From positions 1 through 8,326 of the forward strand of contig JAGWXJ010000080.1 of assembly GCA_018969935.1 (NCBI GenBank): a stretch of DNA of 8,326 nucleotides, in the 5' to 3' direction. The number at the start of each line of letters is the position of its first letter. Within the stretch, counting starts at the first letter, position 1. This stretch comes from Alphaproteobacteria bacterium. GTDB taxonomy: Bacteria; Pseudomonadota; Alphaproteobacteria; Micavibrionales; UBA1664. Below are positions 6,914 through 8,326 of the stretch, piece after piece. The position numbers and the translations under genes were made by a program. Below the pieces are notes generated by a model that saw only the letters and a list, made by a program, of their open reading frames with translations, had not been told where the DNA came from and made no database searches.

Positions 6914-7366
6914 TTAGGGGTGTCGGGTTTGGCGTTTGGCCTCGCCCAATGCGATAGCTGCGGCCGTGACTACATTCATGGAGCGGACATCGGGGGCCAT
7001 CGGAATATAAACCGAGGCATTAAACTTGTTATAAATATCGCGCGGAATTCCAGCACTTTCACGGCCCATTACCAGAATGTCGCATGGCTGGAATGTGAAG
7101 TCCCAGAGTGGGGTTTGGGCATCGGTTTCAACCAGCACCAGCCTGTTTTGGCCACGCGCTGCCAAGAACTTTTCCCACGATGAATGGCGCAGGAGCGATA
7201 CATGTTCCATGTAATCCATGCCCGTGCGGCGGAATTCGCGGTCCTTCCATGCGAATGTCGTGGGTTCGATGATATGCAGAGGGGCCGCAAGGCAGGCGCA
7301 CAGGCGCATGGCTGCGCCCACGTTTTGCGGGATATCGGGTTGGTAGAGTGCGAGGGCGACCGACAT
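6914..7366 (-). CDS. trmL: tRNA (cytidine(34)-2'-O)-methyltransferase
   Basis: TrmL is a SPOUT-class (trefoil-knot) enzyme that 2'-O-methylates the wobble nucleotide 34 of tRNA-Leu isoacceptors using S-adenosylmethionine. The predicted 150-residue protein is the usual length for this minimal SPOUT enzyme. It shows motif 1, [20 protein letters not shown] (7-26) with the conserved Asn and Arg; the [15 protein letters not shown] block (38-52); motif 2, [12 protein letters not shown] (97-108) with the catalytic-site Glu103; and motif 3, [22 protein letters not shown] (119-140), where the usual RSLN is RSMN. ATG 7366 is chosen because [15 protein letters not shown] is the family N-terminus and because an extended -10 element lies 8 bases before it; in-frame codons upstream add unconserved residues. 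It precedes hemF on the same strand and is divergent from petA, a familiar alphaproteobacterial layout. Confidence 0.94.
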   Translation of the reverse strand: MSVALALYQPDIPQNVGAAMRLCACLAAPLHIIEPTTFAWKDREFRRTGMDYMEHVSLLRHSSWEKFLAARGQNRLVLVETDAQTPLWDFTFQPCDILVMGRESAGIPRDIYNKFNASVYIPMAPDVRSMNVVTAAAIALGEAKRQTRHP

Positions 7367-7374
7367 TGCCGTGA

Positions 7375-7383
7375 TATCTAGCA
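7375..7383 (-). promoter_or_regulatory. Extended -10 promoter giving a leaderless trmL mRNA
   Basis: On the minus strand, TGC (7383-7381) is followed directly by TAGATA (7380-7375), an extended -10 element. GCTAGATA fits seven of eight positions of the Caulobacter-type GCTANAWC consensus. Eight bases (TCACGGCA) then lead to ATG 7366, the same spacing and the same TGCTA beginning as at the DUF1285 promoter (4240-4248). There is no Shine-Dalgarno before the ATG, so a leaderless trmL(-hemF) transcript is the simplest reading. Confidence 0.5.
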
Positions 7384-7425
7384 TATTTATGTTGCGTATG
7401 CCGCATCTTTGGGTATTTTCACGGC

Positions 7426-7448
7426 GCACCATGCTTGTTAGCATGTGC
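7426..7448. repeat. Inverted repeat between trmL and petA
   Basis: CATGCT (7430-7435) and AGCATG (7440-7445) are exact reverse complements around a TGTT spacer. Pairing extends by GCA/TGC (7426-7428 with 7446-7448) if C7429 is bulged. It lies in the 108-base divergent gap, 30 to 49 bases before petA ATG 7475 and 60 to 82 bases upstream of trmL, where an operator for either gene could sit. There is no T-run after it on either strand, so it does not look like a terminator. Confidence 0.4.
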
Positions 7449-7474
7449 AAATTGTAGATTCAGGCACACGAAAC

Positions 7475-8032
7475 ATGACCGATAACTCAAACCATTCCTC
7501 AAACGCTCCGGATAATGCCGCGCGGCGTGATTTCCTTTACCTTACCACGGGCGCCGTTGCCGCTGTGGGCGCCGGTGTTACGGGCTGGTCGTTCGTCGAT
7601 ACGATGAACCCCGCCGCCGATACGCTCGCCCTTGCCTCGACCGAGGTGAATATCAGCGCGATCGAGCCCGGGCAGGCCATCCTCGTCAAGTGGCGCGGCA
7701 AGCCGGTTTTCGTGCGCCGTCGTACGGCAGCCGAAATCGATGCCGCCAAGAAGGTTGATGTGGCCTCGCTTCGCGACCCGCAGGCTGATGCAGACCGCGT
7801 AAAATCCGGCAAGGAAGAATGGCTTGTGCTGGTTGGCATTTGCACGCACCTTGGCTGCGTACCGCTGGGTACCAAGGCATCCGAACCGCGCGGCGATTTC
7901 GGCGGCTGGTTCTGCCCCTGCCACGGTTCGCATTACGACACGTCGGGGCGCATCCGGAAGGGACCGGCGCCGAAGAACCTCGAGGTTCCCGAATTCACCT
8001 TCGTCAACGACACCATGATCCGGATCGGCTGA
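7475..8032 (+). CDS. petA: Rieske Fe-S subunit of the cytochrome bc1 complex
   Basis: PetA carries the [2Fe-2S] cluster that takes an electron from ubiquinol and passes it to cytochrome c1 in complex III. The 185-residue protein starts with a hydrophilic tail ending in RRDFLYL (17-23), a twin-arginine (Tat) export signal, then an uncleaved membrane anchor (about 21-41). The periplasmic domain has the alphaproteobacterial insert [10 protein letters not shown] (101-110) and both cluster-binding boxes: CTHLGC (Cys123, His125, Cys128) and CPCHGSHYD (Cys147, Cys149, His150). Cys128 and Cys149 are the expected disulfide pair, leaving Cys123, His125, Cys147 and His150 as ligands. ATG 7475 (MTDNSN) is preferred over an in-frame GTG at 7445. 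Its ribosome binding site is weak (AGG at 7462-7464). It is followed after 10 bases by petB in the usual petABC order. Confidence 0.97.
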   Translation: MTDNSNHSSNAPDNAARRDFLYLTTGAVAAVGAGVTGWSFVDTMNPAADTLALASTEVNISAIEPGQAILVKWRGKPVFVRRRTAAEIDAAKKVDVASLRDPQADADRVKSGKEEWLVLVGICTHLGCVPLGTKASEPRGDFGGWFCPCHGSHYDTSGRIRKGPAPKNLEVPEFTFVNDTMIRIG

Positions 8033-8034
8033 GG
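8031..8034 (+). promoter_or_regulatory. petB ribosome binding site within petA stop
   Basis: GAGG (8031-8034) overlaps the petA stop codon TGA (8030-8032) and lies 8 bases before petB ATG 8043. This arrangement favours translational coupling of the two bc1 subunits. Confidence 0.6.
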
Positions 8035-8042
8035 CAAGCGCC

Positions 8043-8326
8043 ATGTCCAAGGACAACGCGTTCTTCAACAACCCCACCGTGAAGTGGATCGAGCATCGTC
8101 TGCCGATCTTCTCCTTCGTGGACCATAGCCTCGGCTCGCAATACCCGACGCCGCGGAACCTGAACTATTTCTGGAATTTCGGGTCGCTCGCCGGCTTCAT
8201 GCTGGTGGTGATGATCCTCTCCGGCGTGTTCCTGGCGATGAACTACACGCCGCATGTCGACTACGCCTTCAATTCCGTCGAGCGCATCATGCGCGACGTG
8301 AACTACGGCTGGCTGATCCGCTACAT
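8043..8326 (+). CDS. petB: Cytochrome b of the bc1 complex, 3' end outside window
   Basis: PetB is the membrane subunit of complex III that holds both b hemes and the quinol sites. Ninety-four full codons are visible, starting [23 protein letters not shown]. The amphipathic N-terminal segment, the [18 protein letters not shown] lead-in (34-51), the first transmembrane helix (about 45-66, [19 protein letters not shown]) and the family signature [24 protein letters not shown] (71-94) are clear. The window stops just before the first heme-ligand histidine region. The start follows petA by 10 bases. Codon choice is strongly biased to C/G endings: every Phe is TTC and no Leu is CTT, TTA or TTG, unlike cca and the genes to its left. 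petC (cytochrome c1) is expected downstream. Confidence 0.96.
   Translation, partial: MSKDNAFFNNPTVKWIEHRLPIFSFVDHSLGSQYPTPRNLNYFWNFGSLAGFMLVVMILSGVFLAMNYTPHVDYAFNSVERIMRDVNYGWLIRY

Noticed and set aside
7499..8077. 192-codon open frame on the minus strand
   Set aside because: It is antisense to petA, which has the complete Rieske motifs. It would also run into petB.

Overview
This window is an ordinary chromosomal stretch of an alphaproteobacterium. The evidence is the Rieske/cytochrome b pair (petA-petB) next to trmL and hemF, the DUF1285-cca gene pair, and smpB divergent from an Slt70-type lytic transglycosylase. Oxygen-dependent HemF and a bc1 complex point to aerobic respiration. The exact lineage cannot be fixed by reading alone; two genes at the left match nothing I recognise. 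GC content is moderate, clearly lower in part of cca and higher in petA/petB. No mobile element, CRISPR array, tRNA or rRNA is visible.

Layout, left to right. (1) Positions 1-851: the 3' part of an unrecognised soluble protein, followed by an intrinsic-terminator-like hairpin at 888-918. (2) 981-1673: an unrecognised 230-residue protein with a proline-rich N-terminus and a TTG start behind a good ribosome binding site. (3) 1676-2164, minus strand: smpB, converging on the previous gene with only 2 bases between the stop codons. (4) 2265-4229: an exported soluble lytic transglycosylase, divergent from smpB. (5) 4257-5968: a two-gene operon of a DUF1285 protein and cca (tRNA CCA-adding enzyme), joined by a TGATG stop/start overlap and preceded by an extended -10 promoter so close to the ATG that the mRNA should be leaderless. 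(6) 6010-7366, minus strand: trmL followed by hemF, probably one transcript, also from a promoter predicted to give a leaderless mRNA. (7) 7475 to the right edge: petA then petB, running off the window.

Functionally the window mixes translation quality control and tRNA maturation (smpB, cca, trmL), cell-wall turnover (slt), and the heme/respiration block (hemF supplies heme; petAB need heme and an Fe-S cluster). The arrangement of hemF-trmL beside petABC is a familiar alphaproteobacterial neighbourhood.

I did not find a convincing undescribed multi-gene system. The items most worth a second look are the two matched leaderless promoters, the absence of dapA from the usual slt/dapA/smpB neighbourhood, an AT-rich segment inside cca, and an inverted repeat between trmL and petA.
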